Shown piece after piece: positions 27,576 through 36,113 of a stretch of DNA of 64,000 bases (the first letter of the stretch is position 1; every line of letters begins with the position of its first letter). The translations under genes were made by a program, and so were the position numbers. The DNA lies in NCBI GenBank assembly GCA_029779845.1, contig JAKOZT010000137.1:62001-126000 (forward strand). The letters are read 5' to 3'. The notes under the pieces are model-generated. The model made no database searches, was not told the DNA's origin, and worked only from the letters and a program-made list of their open reading frames with translations. Source of the stretch: Pseudomonadota bacterium. GTDB taxonomy: Bacteria > Pseudomonadota > Gammaproteobacteria > Burkholderiales > Burkholderiaceae_C.

Positions 27576-28856
27576 CTAGGAGCGATCGGCCAGCCGCGCG
27601 ATGCCTAGCGCCTTGAGCACGTACTTCTCGTAGACCGGGTCCGAGTTGCCGGTCTTCATCTTGCGCATGAAGTACTTCTCGAAGGCGATCTTGGCGTAAT
27701 GCACCCACTTGCCCTTCTTGAACCAGTTGACGTTGCGCGGCGGGATCTGCGGCAGCGCGACGAAGGCGGCGCCGGTGTCGCCCATGTCGGCCAGGCAGAT
27801 CGCGTTCCAGGTGCCCTTGGCGGTCGCCGGCCGGCCGGCCAGCTCGTCGGCGATGTTGTGCGCGATGGCCGTGACCATCGTCTCGATCATGTAGCCGGTC
27901 TTGGGCGCGCCGCTGGGCACCGGCGTGGCCTCCACCGGCGGGATCGCCACGCACACGCCGGCCGAGAAGATGTTGCGGTGCTTCTTGCTGCGCTGGAACT
28001 CGTCGATCAGCACGAAGCCGCGCGGGTTGCACATGTCGGCCACCGCGGCCACCGGGTCCACGCCCTTGAACGCCGGCAGCATCATCGAGAGCTTGAAGGC
28101 CACCTCGTGCTCCTTCAGCACGTTGCCCAGGTCGTCGAGCTGGGTGGTGAAGAGCTTGCCCGGCTCGACCCGGGTGGTCTTGGCGTTGGTGATCCACTTG
28201 ATGTCGTGGCCGCGCAGCTCGCTTTCCAGCATCGACTTGCTGTCGCCCACGCCGCCGAGGCCGAGGTGGCCGATGTAGGGCTCGGCCGTCACGAAGGTCA
28301 TCGGCACCTTGTGGCGCAGCTTGCGGCGGCGCAGGTCGGCATCGAGGATGAAGGCGAACTCGTAGGCCGGGCCGAAGCAGCTCGCCCCCGGCATCGCGCC
28401 GACCACGATCGGCCCGGGCGCCTCGAGGAACTTCTGGTATTCGGCCCAGAACATCTCCGCGTGGCCCACCGTGCACACCGAGTGGGTGTGGCCGCCATGC
28501 GGGCCGGCGCCGGGCACCTCGTCGAAGGAGAGCTTGGGGCCGGTGGTGATGACGAGGTAGTCGTAGTCCAGCGCCTGCCCGTTCTCCAGCGTCACGCGGT
28601 TGGTCTCCGGCTCGAGCTTGCTCACCCCGCTGGCGACGAAGCGGATGCCCTTGCGCTCGAGCAGCGGGCCGATCGGCAGCGTCACCGCGGAGCGCTCGCG
28701 CCAGCCCACCGCCACCCAGGGATTGGAGGGCGTGAACTGGAAGGTGTCGGTGGGGTTCACCACCGTCACCTGGTGTTCCGCGGACAGCAGAGAGCGCAGC
28801 TCGTAGGCGGCCGGCATGCCGCCGACGCCCGCGCCCATGATCACGATGTGGGCCAT
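27576..28856 (-). CDS. sqr: Sulfide:quinone oxidoreductase
   Basis: 426 aa FAD enzyme oxidizing sulfide to sulfane sulfur with electrons to quinone. Seen: the N-terminal FAD fold IVIMGAGVGGMPAAYELR, cysteines C128 (HSVCTVGH), C160 (GASCFGPAYEF) and C302 (GVCVAIPP) in the positions of the catalytic set, and the amphipathic C-terminus (KGKWVHYAKIAFEKYFMRK) that binds the membrane in this family. It is the last gene of the minus-strand operon starting at the TSUP permease. Flavocytochrome c-like subunits are absent. Confidence 0.88.
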   Translation of the reverse strand: MAHIVIMGAGVGGMPAAYELRSLLSAEHQVTVVNPTDTFQFTPSNPWVAVGWRERSAVTLPIGPLLERKGIRFVASGVSKLEPETNRVTLENGQALDYDYLVITTGPKLSFDEVPGAGPHGGHTHSVCTVGHAEMFWAEYQKFLEAPGPIVVGAMPGASCFGPAYEFAFILDADLRRRKLRHKVPMTFVTAEPYIGHLGLGGVGDSKSMLESELRGHDIKWITNAKTTRVEPGKLFTTQLDDLGNVLKEHEVAFKLSMMLPAFKGVDPVAAVADMCNPRGFVLIDEFQRSKKHRNIFSAGVCVAIPPVEATPVPSGAPKTGYMIETMVTAIAHNIADELAGRPATAKGTWNAICLADMGDTGAAFVALPQIPPRNVNWFKKGKWVHYAKIAFEKYFMRKMKTGNSDPVYEKYVLKALGIARLADRS

Positions 28857-28887
28857 GTCGTGTCTCCTTGCGCGGTGCGCGCGTGCA

Positions 28888-30180
28888 TCAGAACTTGCGG
28901 CTCCAGGCCAGGCCGATCGAGAACTGCCGCATGCCGATGGTCTCGTTGCCGCCGGCGCCGGCGCCCATCATCGCGTTGAACATCGACGGCCCGCTGACGG
29001 ACTGGCGCGGCGCGACCATGAGCGCGCCGCTCAGCTCGTCGGAGGCGCTCATCGCCCAGCCGAAGCCGGCGGTGTAGTGCTCCTTCATCACGCCGGGCGA
29101 GAGGATGTTGAAGGTGATGTTGTCGCCGGTCACCGGGCTGTTGCCGCGGTTGATGCCGGCGCGCACCGTCCAGGCCGGGTCGACGCGCCACTGCACGCCG
29201 AGCTTGACCACGTCCACGTCCTTCCAGCCGAAGCCGGGGCCGCCGGAGGCGCCGAGCGGCAGCGGCACCGAGCTGGCGCGGCCCACCGAGCCGACGCCGC
29301 TGTAGCGGATGCGCTCGAGGTCCAGCGCGAGCGTCAGCGACGGCGTCGCCGCGAAGCTCAGGCCGAGCGAATAGTGCTCCGGGATGTCGAAGCCGCCGTT
29401 GTCGGCGAACAGGCCGGCGTACTCCTTGAAGCGGCTCATGTTCATCTTGGGCGCGTAGGCCGCGCCGACGCTGAGCGTGTCGGTCAGCCGGCCGTAGTAG
29501 CCGAGCCGGATGCCGACGCCGTGCGAGCGCGCGTAGCCGTTGCCGGTGACGCGGCCGGGCGCGCCGGTGAAGGGCGGGAAGCCCGGCGCGTTGTCGAAGG
29601 CCTGCAGCCCCCTGGCCTTGAACTGCTGGTAGCCCAGCAGCAGCGCGGCGCCGATCGAATGGTCCGGATGGATCTTGTAGGAGAGCGTCGGCGCGACGAT
29701 CAGCTGCGTCAGGTCGACGCCCAGCCCACCGCTGCCGCACAGCATGTTGGCGGGGCCCGCGCCGCAGTTGAAGCTGCCCTGCGGGTAGTCGGTGTTCATG
29801 CCGCCGTTGCCGTAGACGGTCACGCCCGCGGCAAGGTCGCTGCCGAGCATGCGGTTGTAGCCCAGCTCCGGCACGAAGAAGACCTCGCTGTCGCTGTCCA
29901 CGCGGCCGTTGAGCGTCGGCACGCCGGCGCCGCTGCGCTGCGCGTCGCGGTGCGGCGAGAACACGTCGACGCCGGCGTCCAGGCGCGAGCCGACCCACAC
30001 CATCGTGGCCGGGTTGTTGGCGCCGCCCATGCTGTCCTCCGTCATCGCCACGGACGCGCCGCCCATCGCCTTGGCGCGGATGCCGTAGCCGTGCGGAAAG
30101 TAGCCGTTGGTCGCGAAGGCCGGGCCGGCGACGAGCGCCGCGGCCAGCGCGGCCGCCTTCAAGCAAGGGGGGCGGTGCAT
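28888..30180 (-). CDS. OMPP1/FadL/TodX-family outer-membrane transport protein
   Basis: 430 aa with signal peptide (ends AFA) and the FadL N-terminus TNGYFPHGYGIRAKAMGG; it is Gly- and aromatic-rich and ends in a beta-signal SRKF. FadL porins carry hydrophobic compounds across the outer membrane. It lies 31 bases upstream of the SQR gene in the same operon. An unusual but reasonable idea is uptake or release of hydrophobic sulfur or polysulfide; hydrocarbon uptake is the standard alternative. Confidence 0.85.
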   Translation of the reverse strand: MHRPPCLKAAALAAALVAGPAFATNGYFPHGYGIRAKAMGGASVAMTEDSMGGANNPATMVWVGSRLDAGVDVFSPHRDAQRSGAGVPTLNGRVDSDSEVFFVPELGYNRMLGSDLAAGVTVYGNGGMNTDYPQGSFNCGAGPANMLCGSGGLGVDLTQLIVAPTLSYKIHPDHSIGAALLLGYQQFKARGLQAFDNAPGFPPFTGAPGRVTGNGYARSHGVGIRLGYYGRLTDTLSVGAAYAPKMNMSRFKEYAGLFADNGGFDIPEHYSLGLSFAATPSLTLALDLERIRYSGVGSVGRASSVPLPLGASGGPGFGWKDVDVVKLGVQWRVDPAWTVRAGINRGNSPVTGDNITFNILSPGVMKEHYTAGFGWAMSASDELSGALMVAPRQSVSGPSMFNAMMGAGAGGNETIGMRQFSIGLAWSRKF

Positions 30181-30242
30181 GGGGTTGTCTCCTGTCTCTG
30201 TTGGTATGGGTGTGTCGCTCGATCGAACGGACTCGTTGTCGC

Positions 30243-30869
30243 TCACCAGCGCGCGAGGACGCGGCCGCCCTCGACGCGGCTCTCCCAGCGCGTCAGCGGC
30301 GTATCGCCCTTGGCGACGCATGCGCCGCTGCGGATGTCGAACGCCCACTCGTGCTTCGGGCAGGTCAGCCGGTGGCCGTGCAGCGCGAGGTGGGGAATGT
30401 CGGTGGTCTGGTGCGGGCAGCGGCTGTCGTAGACGCGCCAGTCGTCGCCGTCGCGGTGCACGAACAGCGCGCGGCCGTCGCACTCGACGCGCCGGGTCTG
30501 GCCGCTGGCCAGCTCGTCGGCGCCGATGACGTCGTGCCAGGCCGTCTCGCCGCGCAGCGCCTCCGGGCTGAAGCCCGGCAGGTTCATCTCGAGGATCAGG
30601 TCCGTGGCCCAGACGATGCGGGCCAGGCCCAGCGTCGGGAAGGCCATCAGCAGCGCGTCGAGCACCTCCATCGGCGTGCAGCCCTCGCGCAGCGCCCGGT
30701 TGAGGTACTGCTTGAAGCCGCGCTCGGTCTGCGCATGCACCTTGGTGATCACCGAGATCAGGTTGCGCGTCTTCGGGTCGAGGTGCTTGCCGCACTCCTT
30801 GAGGAACTTGAAGTAGTGCCCCACCGCGTCGGGGCGCGCCTTCACGAGGTAGGCGAGTGCATCGCTCAT
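30243..30869 (-). CDS. Carboxymuconolactone decarboxylase-like / Rieske ferredoxin fusion
   Basis: 208 aa. Residues 1-105 form an AhpD/CMD-type helical domain (DPKTRNLISVITKVHAQTER) with one cysteine and no CxxC pair. Residues 110-208 form a Rieske domain with both cluster motifs, RCPHQT and CPKHEWAFD. This suggests a redox protein coupling a 2Fe-2S centre to an AhpD-like module. The start overlaps the UspA stop (ATGA). The fusion's function is unknown, and its operon partners (SQR, FadL-like, TSUP) point to sulfur metabolism. Confidence 0.82.
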   Translation of the reverse strand: MSDALAYLVKARPDAVGHYFKFLKECGKHLDPKTRNLISVITKVHAQTERGFKQYLNRALREGCTPMEVLDALLMAFPTLGLARIVWATDLILEMNLPGFSPEALRGETAWHDVIGADELASGQTRRVECDGRALFVHRDGDDWRVYDSRCPHQTTDIPHLALHGHRLTCPKHEWAFDIRSGACVAKGDTPLTRWESRVEGGRVLARW

Positions 30870-31693
30870 GGCGTGACCGAGACGAGCACGGGCCGGTCGG
30901 CCAGCCCGATGACCTTCTGCGCGACGCCGCCGAGCCAGGCGTGGGCCGAGGCGTCGCCGCCGTGGCGGCCGATCACGATCAGGTCGGCGCCGAGCTCCTT
31001 CGCGGCGGCGACGATCTGCTCGTGCGGGCGGCCGACGCGGGTCAGCGCGTTGACCGCGACGCCGGACGCGCGCGCCGCCGACCAGCCGCGCTGCAGCGTG
31101 CGCTCGGCCGCCTGCATCGAGTCCACCGCCGGCGGCGTCACGCACAGCAGGAACAGCGGCAGCGCGCACTGCGCCGCCACCGCCGCGGCGCAGGTGACCG
31201 GCGTCATGTCCACGGCGTCCGGGTCGAGCGCCACCAGCACGCGCTGCGACCACATGCGCGCCTCGCGCGGCGCGACGAGCACGTTGCACGGCGCATGCGC
31301 GACCACCGTGCGCACCATCTCGCCGAGCAGCAGCTTGGCCAGCAGGCCGCGCTGCCCGCGGCGCCGGATCACGATCAGGTCGGCGCCGCAGGCGGCGGCT
31401 TCGTCGACGATCTCGCGCCAGGCTTCCGGGCCGCGGCGCACGTTCATCTCGATCGCGATGCCGGCGCGGCGCGCATCCTCGCGCAGCGCCGCGATGCGCT
31501 CGCCCGCCTGCGCCTCGGCATGCGCGGCGAGCTGCGGCGCCAGCGCCTCGTACTCCGGGTTGCTGGCGATCGGCAGCACCGCGCGCAGCGGCAGGCCGCA
31601 GCGCAGCGCCATCGCGAAGGCCAGCGCCTCGGCGCCGGCGTCCTGAGCGGTGTGCTCGGTGGCCAGCAGCAGGCGGTTGAAGGGGTGGGTCAT
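30866..31693 (-). CDS. Tandem universal stress protein (two UspA domains)
   Basis: 275 aa with two UspA folds (residues about 5-140 and 145-275). The second carries the ATP-binding pattern GADLIVIGRHGG, while the first has GADLIVIRRRGQRG. A role in energy or stress sensing is typical. It is embedded in the SQR operon, 11 bases after the small membrane-protein gene. Confidence 0.87.
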   Translation of the reverse strand: MTHPFNRLLLATEHTAQDAGAEALAFAMALRCGLPLRAVLPIASNPEYEALAPQLAAHAEAQAGERIAALREDARRAGIAIEMNVRRGPEAWREIVDEAAACGADLIVIRRRGQRGLLAKLLLGEMVRTVVAHAPCNVLVAPREARMWSQRVLVALDPDAVDMTPVTCAAAVAAQCALPLFLLCVTPPAVDSMQAAERTLQRGWSAARASGVAVNALTRVGRPHEQIVAAAKELGADLIVIGRHGGDASAHAWLGGVAQKVIGLADRPVLVSVTP

Positions 31694-31704
31694 GGCGTTC
31701 CCGT

Positions 31705-32154
31705 TCAATGGCCGCCCGTCAGCAGGCCCGACGCCGCGAGCAGCAGCACGGCGATCTGCGCCACGCACAGCCCCGCGTAGAGGCGGTCGCGCCGGCGCAG
31801 GTACAGCGGCAGCAGGGCGGCCAGCGCCAGCAGCGAGGCGCCGGTGAGCACCGCGATGCCCAGCAGGTTGGCGATGTCGCCGCGCCGCGCGAAGGCCAGC
31901 CAGCCCCAGCCCGTCGGCAGCCCGGTGGCGGCGAGGAACTGCGACACCGGCAGGTTCCACACCTCGGGCAGCCGCGAGTGCGGCACGTGCGGCTCGACGA
32001 GGCCGACGCCGTAGGCGAGGAACAGCAGCACCAGCGCGCCCAGCCCGGCGCGCGTGCCGACCTCCAGCCAGCGCGCATAGCGCAGCTGCTCGGGCGGCTG
32101 CGCTACCGCGCAGCCCCGCTCCACCGCCGGCGCGCCGGGCTCGACGGGCTTCAT
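31705..32154 (-). CDS. Small membrane protein paired with TSUP permease
   Basis: 149 aa with a 35-residue polar N-terminus and about three to four hydrophobic segments (LGALVLLFLAYGVGLV; LLGIAVLTGASLLALAALLP; VAQIAVLLLAASGLL). I do not recognise the family. Its ATG overlaps the stop of the TSUP permease gene, suggesting a dedicated partner, as DUF1634 proteins are for other TauE/SafE permeases. Confidence 0.65.
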   Translation of the reverse strand: MKPVEPGAPAVERGCAVAQPPEQLRYARWLEVGTRAGLGALVLLFLAYGVGLVEPHVPHSRLPEVWNLPVSQFLAATGLPTGWGWLAFARRGDIANLLGIAVLTGASLLALAALLPLYLRRRDRLYAGLCVAQIAVLLLAASGLLTGGH

Positions 32155-33146
32155 GGCCAGACTCCCGTGCCCTTGAGCAGCGCACGCACGCCGGCGAACA
32201 GCAGCACGCCGATCACCATGCGCCGGATCACCGCGCCCTTGAGCACGTCGAGCAGGCGCGCGCCGATCTTGGCGCCCAGCATCATGCCGATCACCGAGGG
32301 CACCGCGATCATCGGCAGCACCGCGCCCTTGTTGACGTAGACCCACGCGGCCGAGGAATCGACCAGCGACAGCACCAGCCCGGAGGTGCCGGCCGACACC
32401 TTCAGCGGCGCGCCCATCAGCAGGTTGAGCGCGGGCACGTTGGCCCAGCCGGCGCCGATGCCGAACATGCCGGCGAGCACGCCGATGCCGAGGAACACGG
32501 CCAGGCCCGCGCCGCTGCGGTGCACCTGCCAGTCGACGCGCTGCCGCGTCGCGCCGTCCACGAACACGCCGTGCAGCGCCAGCGCGGCGGACAGGCGGTC
32601 CGGCGCGGCGACCACGGGGAACTCGGACTTCTTCGAGACGGCCATCAGCGCGACGATGGCCAGCACGATCAGGCCGAGCGCCGTCTGCACCACCGGCACC
32701 GGCAAGGCCAGGCCGAGCAGCGCGCCGCCGATCGAGCTGGCCGACGCCAGCAGCGCCAGCGGCAGCGCCAGCCTCAGGCTGGCCAGGCCGCTGCGCAGCA
32801 GCATCGGCGCGGCCGCCAGCGCGCTGGCCAGGGCCACCAGCAGGCCGGCGCCGCGCACGAAATCGAGGTGGAAGGGAAAGAAGCCGCCGATGATCGGCAC
32901 GAACAGCGTCCCGCCGCCGATGCCGGCCGGCACGGCGACGATGCCCATCACGAAGCAGGCGACGAACAGCGCCAGCGGCCAGCCCCACCACGGCATGCCC
33001 GAGGCGAGCGACGCCGATGCGGCATGCGCGGGCGCCGCCAGCGCGGCCAGCAGCGCCGCGACGAACCAGGCGGCGCGCGTGCGCACCGGCGTGCGCGCAT
33101 CGGCTACGGAAGCGGCGGTCGGGTCGGGGAGCGGAGCGGCCGGCAT
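32151..33146 (-). CDS. TSUP (TauE/SafE) family anion exporter of the sulfur operon
   Basis: 331 aa with about nine hydrophobic segments. Glycine-rich family signatures are VPAGIGGGTLFVPIIGGFFP and GIGVLAGMFGIGAGWANVP. In sulfur oxidizers such proteins are candidates for sulfite or organosulfonate export, which would remove Dsr-derived sulfite. It is the first gene of the operon leading to SQR; ATG 33146 is used because upstream in-frame codons look non-coding. Its promoter region contains the shared palindrome at 33255-33268. Confidence 0.85.
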   Translation of the reverse strand: MPAAPLPDPTAASVADARTPVRTRAAWFVAALLAALAAPAHAASASLASGMPWWGWPLALFVACFVMGIVAVPAGIGGGTLFVPIIGGFFPFHLDFVRGAGLLVALASALAAAPMLLRSGLASLRLALPLALLASASSIGGALLGLALPVPVVQTALGLIVLAIVALMAVSKKSEFPVVAAPDRLSAALALHGVFVDGATRQRVDWQVHRSGAGLAVFLGIGVLAGMFGIGAGWANVPALNLLMGAPLKVSAGTSGLVLSLVDSSAAWVYVNKGAVLPMIAVPSVIGMMLGAKIGARLLDVLKGAVIRRMVIGVLLFAGVRALLKGTGVWP

Positions 33147-33254
33147 CGTGCGTTGGGGGGTGCGGCCCACGTTCGTGCGCCGGTCTGGGACTGCCGCTGC
33201 ATTAGGCAAAAGCCGGTCGTGCAGCGTCTATAGCCGGGACGGGTAATGACCACC

Positions 33255-33268
33255 TACCCATCTGGGTA
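33255..33268. promoter_or_regulatory. Candidate sulfur-regulon operator, site A
   Basis: Perfect inverted repeat TACCC-ATCT-GGGTA in the divergent gap between the TSUP/SQR operon and the two-component genes. It matches the sites at 48984 and 57736/57759. TACCCAT equals the NarL heptamer consensus TACYYMT. A weaker GGGTAAT half-site lies at 33241. Confidence 0.6.
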
Positions 33269-33303
33269 ATTTGCAGCCGCCGCCGCGGCGCCGACGCTCG
33301 GAC

Positions 33304-33319
33304 ATTGAGCATTCTCAAT
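33304..33319. promoter_or_regulatory. FNR/CRP-like palindrome
   Basis: ATTGAG-CATT-CTCAAT is a perfect 6-bp-arm palindrome with the spacing of FNR/DNR boxes (consensus TTGAT-N4-ATCAA, differing symmetrically at the fifth base). It lies 36 bases from site A and about 80 bases before the kinase start. It may bring oxygen control to the kinase gene or the divergent operon. Confidence 0.45.
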
Positions 33320-33396
33320 TTTGTCTGCATACGGTGACGGGTATCGGGTTGATGCGAATGGCGAGGCGGCGCCGGAGGCGGTTCAATCCCGGCCGG

Positions 33397-34590
33397 ATGG
33401 ACGCACCAGCGATGGCCACGACTCGCGCCGACACGGCTTGCACCCCGCCCGACACGGGCGGGGCGGACCTGTTCGTGCAGCTGGCGAAGGGGCTGTCGGA
33501 AGGGCACGACCTGCGCGGCCTGCTCGACCGCCTGCTCGAGCCGGTGGTGGCGCTGTCGGGCGCGCGGGCGGGCGCGGTGCGCCTGCTCGACGACAGCGAC
33601 GAGCGGCTGCAGCTCGTCAGCGACGTCGGGCTGCCCGGCGGCGTGCATCGCTGCGAGGCGATGGTCGACCGGCATTGCGGCGCCTGCGGCGACGCGGCCG
33701 ATTCGCGCCGCGTCGTCTGGGCATCGGATCTGAGCGAGTGCGCCGCGCGCGGCGGCGAGGGCTTCTTCGGGCAGGACTGCCACCGGCTGCTGGCCGTGCC
33801 GCTGCAGCATCGCGGCCGTGTGCTGGGCGTCTACAACCTGTTCTTCGCGGACGACGCCGAGCCGGCGCCGCAGGTGATGGCGCTGCTGCGCTCGGTCGGC
33901 GAGCTGCTCGGCCTGGCGCTGGACAACGCCCGGCTGGAGGCGCAGAGCCTGCGCGCCACCGCGATGCAGGAGCGGCAGATGATGGCCGCCGAGATCCACG
34001 ACTCGATCGCGCAGACGCTCACCTTCGTGAAGATGCGGCTGCCGCTGCTGCACGACGCGGTGGAGGGCTGCGACCAGGCGCAGGCGCGCCGCTACCTCGG
34101 CGACCTGCGCCAGGCGGTCGGCGAGGCACACGGCAGCCTGCGCGAGATCGTCACCCACTTCCGCACGCGCATCGACCCGCGCGGGCTCGCGCACGCGCTC
34201 GAGTCGCTGGTGGCGCGCTTTCGCGCGCGCAGCGGCATCGCGCTGGACTACGCCAGCCGCGGCATCCCGCTGAGCCTGTCCACCGAGGTGCAGACCGAGG
34301 TCTTCTTCATCGTCCAGGAAGCGCTGGCCAACATCGAGCGGCACTCGCAGGCGCGCCATGCCTGGCTGAGCATCGAGGGCCGGCCGGTCGGCTTCGAGCT
34401 GACCGTGGACGACGACGGCGTCGGCCCGCGGCCCTCGGACGAGCAGTGCGACGAGGGCTCGCACTTCGGCATCGGCATCATGAGCGAGCGCGCCCAGCGC
34501 GTGGGCGGCGAGTTCACGCTCGGCCCGCGCCCGGGCGGCGGCACGCGCGTGCGGCTGGCGTGGAACGCCGCGGCGGGGGGCGCGGCATGA
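33397..34590 (+). CDS. NarX-type sensor histidine kinase with Cys-rich GAF domain
   Basis: 397 aa from ATG 33397 (ATG 33352 or 33412 also possible). No membrane helix, so cytoplasmic. It has a GAF domain (about residues 35-185) with cysteines C86, C94, C97 and two more in SECAARGG and DCHRLL. Next is a HisKA_3 dimerization helix with the phospho-histidine in AAEIHDSIAQTLT, then the HATPase domain (VQEALANIERHSQA; GIGIMSERA). The cysteine set could hold an Fe-S cluster or sense persulfide. The response regulator gene overlaps its stop. Confidence 0.88.
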   Translation: MDAPAMATTRADTACTPPDTGGADLFVQLAKGLSEGHDLRGLLDRLLEPVVALSGARAGAVRLLDDSDERLQLVSDVGLPGGVHRCEAMVDRHCGACGDAADSRRVVWASDLSECAARGGEGFFGQDCHRLLAVPLQHRGRVLGVYNLFFADDAEPAPQVMALLRSVGELLGLALDNARLEAQSLRATAMQERQMMAAEIHDSIAQTLTFVKMRLPLLHDAVEGCDQAQARRYLGDLRQAVGEAHGSLREIVTHFRTRIDPRGLAHALESLVARFRARSGIALDYASRGIPLSLSTEVQTEVFFIVQEALANIERHSQARHAWLSIEGRPVGFELTVDDDGVGPRPSDEQCDEGSHFGIGIMSERAQRVGGEFTLGPRPGGGTRVRLAWNAAAGGAA

Positions 34591-35285
34591 GCGACCGGGC
34601 GCTGAAGGTCGTGCTGGTCGACGACCACTCGCTGTGCCGCAACGGCCTGACCGATCTGCTCGAGCACCGCGGCGGCATGCACGTGGCGGCGGCCACCGGC
34701 GACCCGACGCAGGTGGTCGCGCTGCTGCGCGAGCACGAGCCCGACCTGGTCGTGCTCGACCTGCGCATGCCCACCACCGACGGCCTGAGCCTGCTGCGCC
34801 ACATCCGCAGCGAGGGCGTGCAGACGCCGGCGGTGATCCTGACGATGAGCGACGCGCAGGAGGATCTCGCCGCCGCGCTGCGCGCCGGCGTGAAGGGCTA
34901 CCTGCTCAAGGACATGGAGCCCGAGGACGTGATCGCCGCGATCGGCCGGGCCGCGCGCGGCGAGCTGGCGGTGGCGCCGGCCCTCATGCTCAAGCTCGCC
35001 CACATGCTGCAGGCGGGATCGGCGGAGCCGGAGCGGCGCGACCTGCTGGCCTCGCTGACCGAGCGCGAGCGCCAGATCCTCGAGCACCTGGCGCGCGGCG
35101 AGAGCAACAAGACCATCGCGCGCGCGCTCGACATCAGCCACGACACGGTGAAGCTGCACGTGCGGCACATCCTCACCAAGCTCAACCTCAACTCGCGCGT
35201 GGAGGCGGCGGTGTTCGCCGTCGAGCAGCGCGTGGCCGCGCCGGGCGCGAGCCTGGTCGAAGGCGCTAGGCGCACGCAGCGCTGA
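34587..35285 (+). CDS. NarL/LuxR-family response regulator
   Basis: 232 aa. Receiver domain with acidic pair VDDH, phospho-acceptor in VVLDLRMP and the conserved lysine GYLLKD, then a C-terminal LuxR/NarL helix-turn-helix (LTERERQILEHLARGESNKTI). The ATG overlaps the kinase stop. It is flanked by sulfur operons on both sides, so it is the best local candidate to bind the palindromes found in three sulfur promoters. The last 20 bases overlap cobA tail to tail. Confidence 0.92.
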   Translation: MSDRALKVVLVDDHSLCRNGLTDLLEHRGGMHVAAATGDPTQVVALLREHEPDLVVLDLRMPTTDGLSLLRHIRSEGVQTPAVILTMSDAQEDLAAALRAGVKGYLLKDMEPEDVIAAIGRAARGELAVAPALMLKLAHMLQAGSAEPERRDLLASLTERERQILEHLARGESNKTIARALDISHDTVKLHVRHILTKLNLNSRVEAAVFAVEQRVAAPGASLVEGARRTQR

Positions 35286-36093
35286 GCGCGCCCGCGCCGG
35301 CCGCGGCGCCCGGCGCGGCCGGCTCGGCGCCGTACCAGGCCAGCATCCCGCGCAGCCTGACCACCTCGCCGACGATGGTCAGGCAGGGCGAGGCGAGGCC
35401 GGCCGCCGCGACGCGCTGCGCCAGGTCGGCGAGCGTGCCGGTGACCACGCGCTGCGCGGCCGTCGTGCCCTGCTGCACCACCGCCGCCGGGTGGTCCGGC
35501 GGCAGGCCGTGCTCGACCAGCTTCGAGCAGATCTGCGCCAGCGCCGTCAGGCCCATGTAGATCACCACCGTCTGGCGCGGCCGCGCGAGGCCGGCCCAGT
35601 CGAGTTCGGCGCCGCCGTCCTTCAGGTGGCCGGTGACGAAGGTGCAGCTCTGCGCAAAATCGCGGTGCGTGAGCGGGATGCCCGCATAGGCCGACACGCC
35701 GCAGGCCGCGGTGATGCCCGGCACCACCTCGAAATCGACGCCGGCGGCCACCAGCTCCTGCATCTCCTCGCCGCCGCGGCCGAACACGAACGGGTCGCCG
35801 CCCTTCAGCCGCACCACCTGCCGGCCCTGGCGCGCCAGCGAGACGAGCAGCGCGTTGATCTCGTGCTGCTGCAGGGTGTGGTGGTTGCGCCGCTTGCCGG
35901 CGTGGATGCGCTCGGCCCGCGCGCCGATCAGCCCGAGCACCTGCGGCGACACCAGCTGGTCGATCACCACCACGTCCGCGCCGGCGAGCAGGCGCGCCGC
36001 CTTCAGCGTGAGCAGGTCCGGATCGCCGGGGCCGGCGCCGACGAGGTAGACCTTGCCGGGGCGCACGAAGGGGAAGTCGACGCAGGCGTTCAC
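35266..36093 (-). CDS. cobA: Uroporphyrinogen-III C-methyltransferase
   Basis: 275 aa SAM-dependent enzyme making precorrin-2, the precursor of the siroheme/siroamide of DsrAB. Seen: VYLVGAGPGDPDLLTLKAARLL, VRLKGGDPFVFGRGGEE and VVPGITAACGVSAYAGIPLT. There are no dehydrogenase/ferrochelatase (CysG) domains, so later steps are elsewhere. GTG 36093 has a GAGGG ribosome site. It is the last gene of the dsr operon, 20 bases after dsrR; this placement is logical for cofactor supply. Confidence 0.92.
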   Translation of the reverse strand: MNACVDFPFVRPGKVYLVGAGPGDPDLLTLKAARLLAGADVVVIDQLVSPQVLGLIGARAERIHAGKRRNHHTLQQHEINALLVSLARQGRQVVRLKGGDPFVFGRGGEEMQELVAAGVDFEVVPGITAACGVSAYAGIPLTHRDFAQSCTFVTGHLKDGGAELDWAGLARPRQTVVIYMGLTALAQICSKLVEHGLPPDHPAAVVQQGTTAAQRVVTGTLADLAQRVAAAGLASPCLTIVGEVVRLRGMLAWYGAEPAAPGAAAGAGALSAACA

Positions 36094-36113
36094 GGTGTGC
36101 CCTCCCTCGGGTT

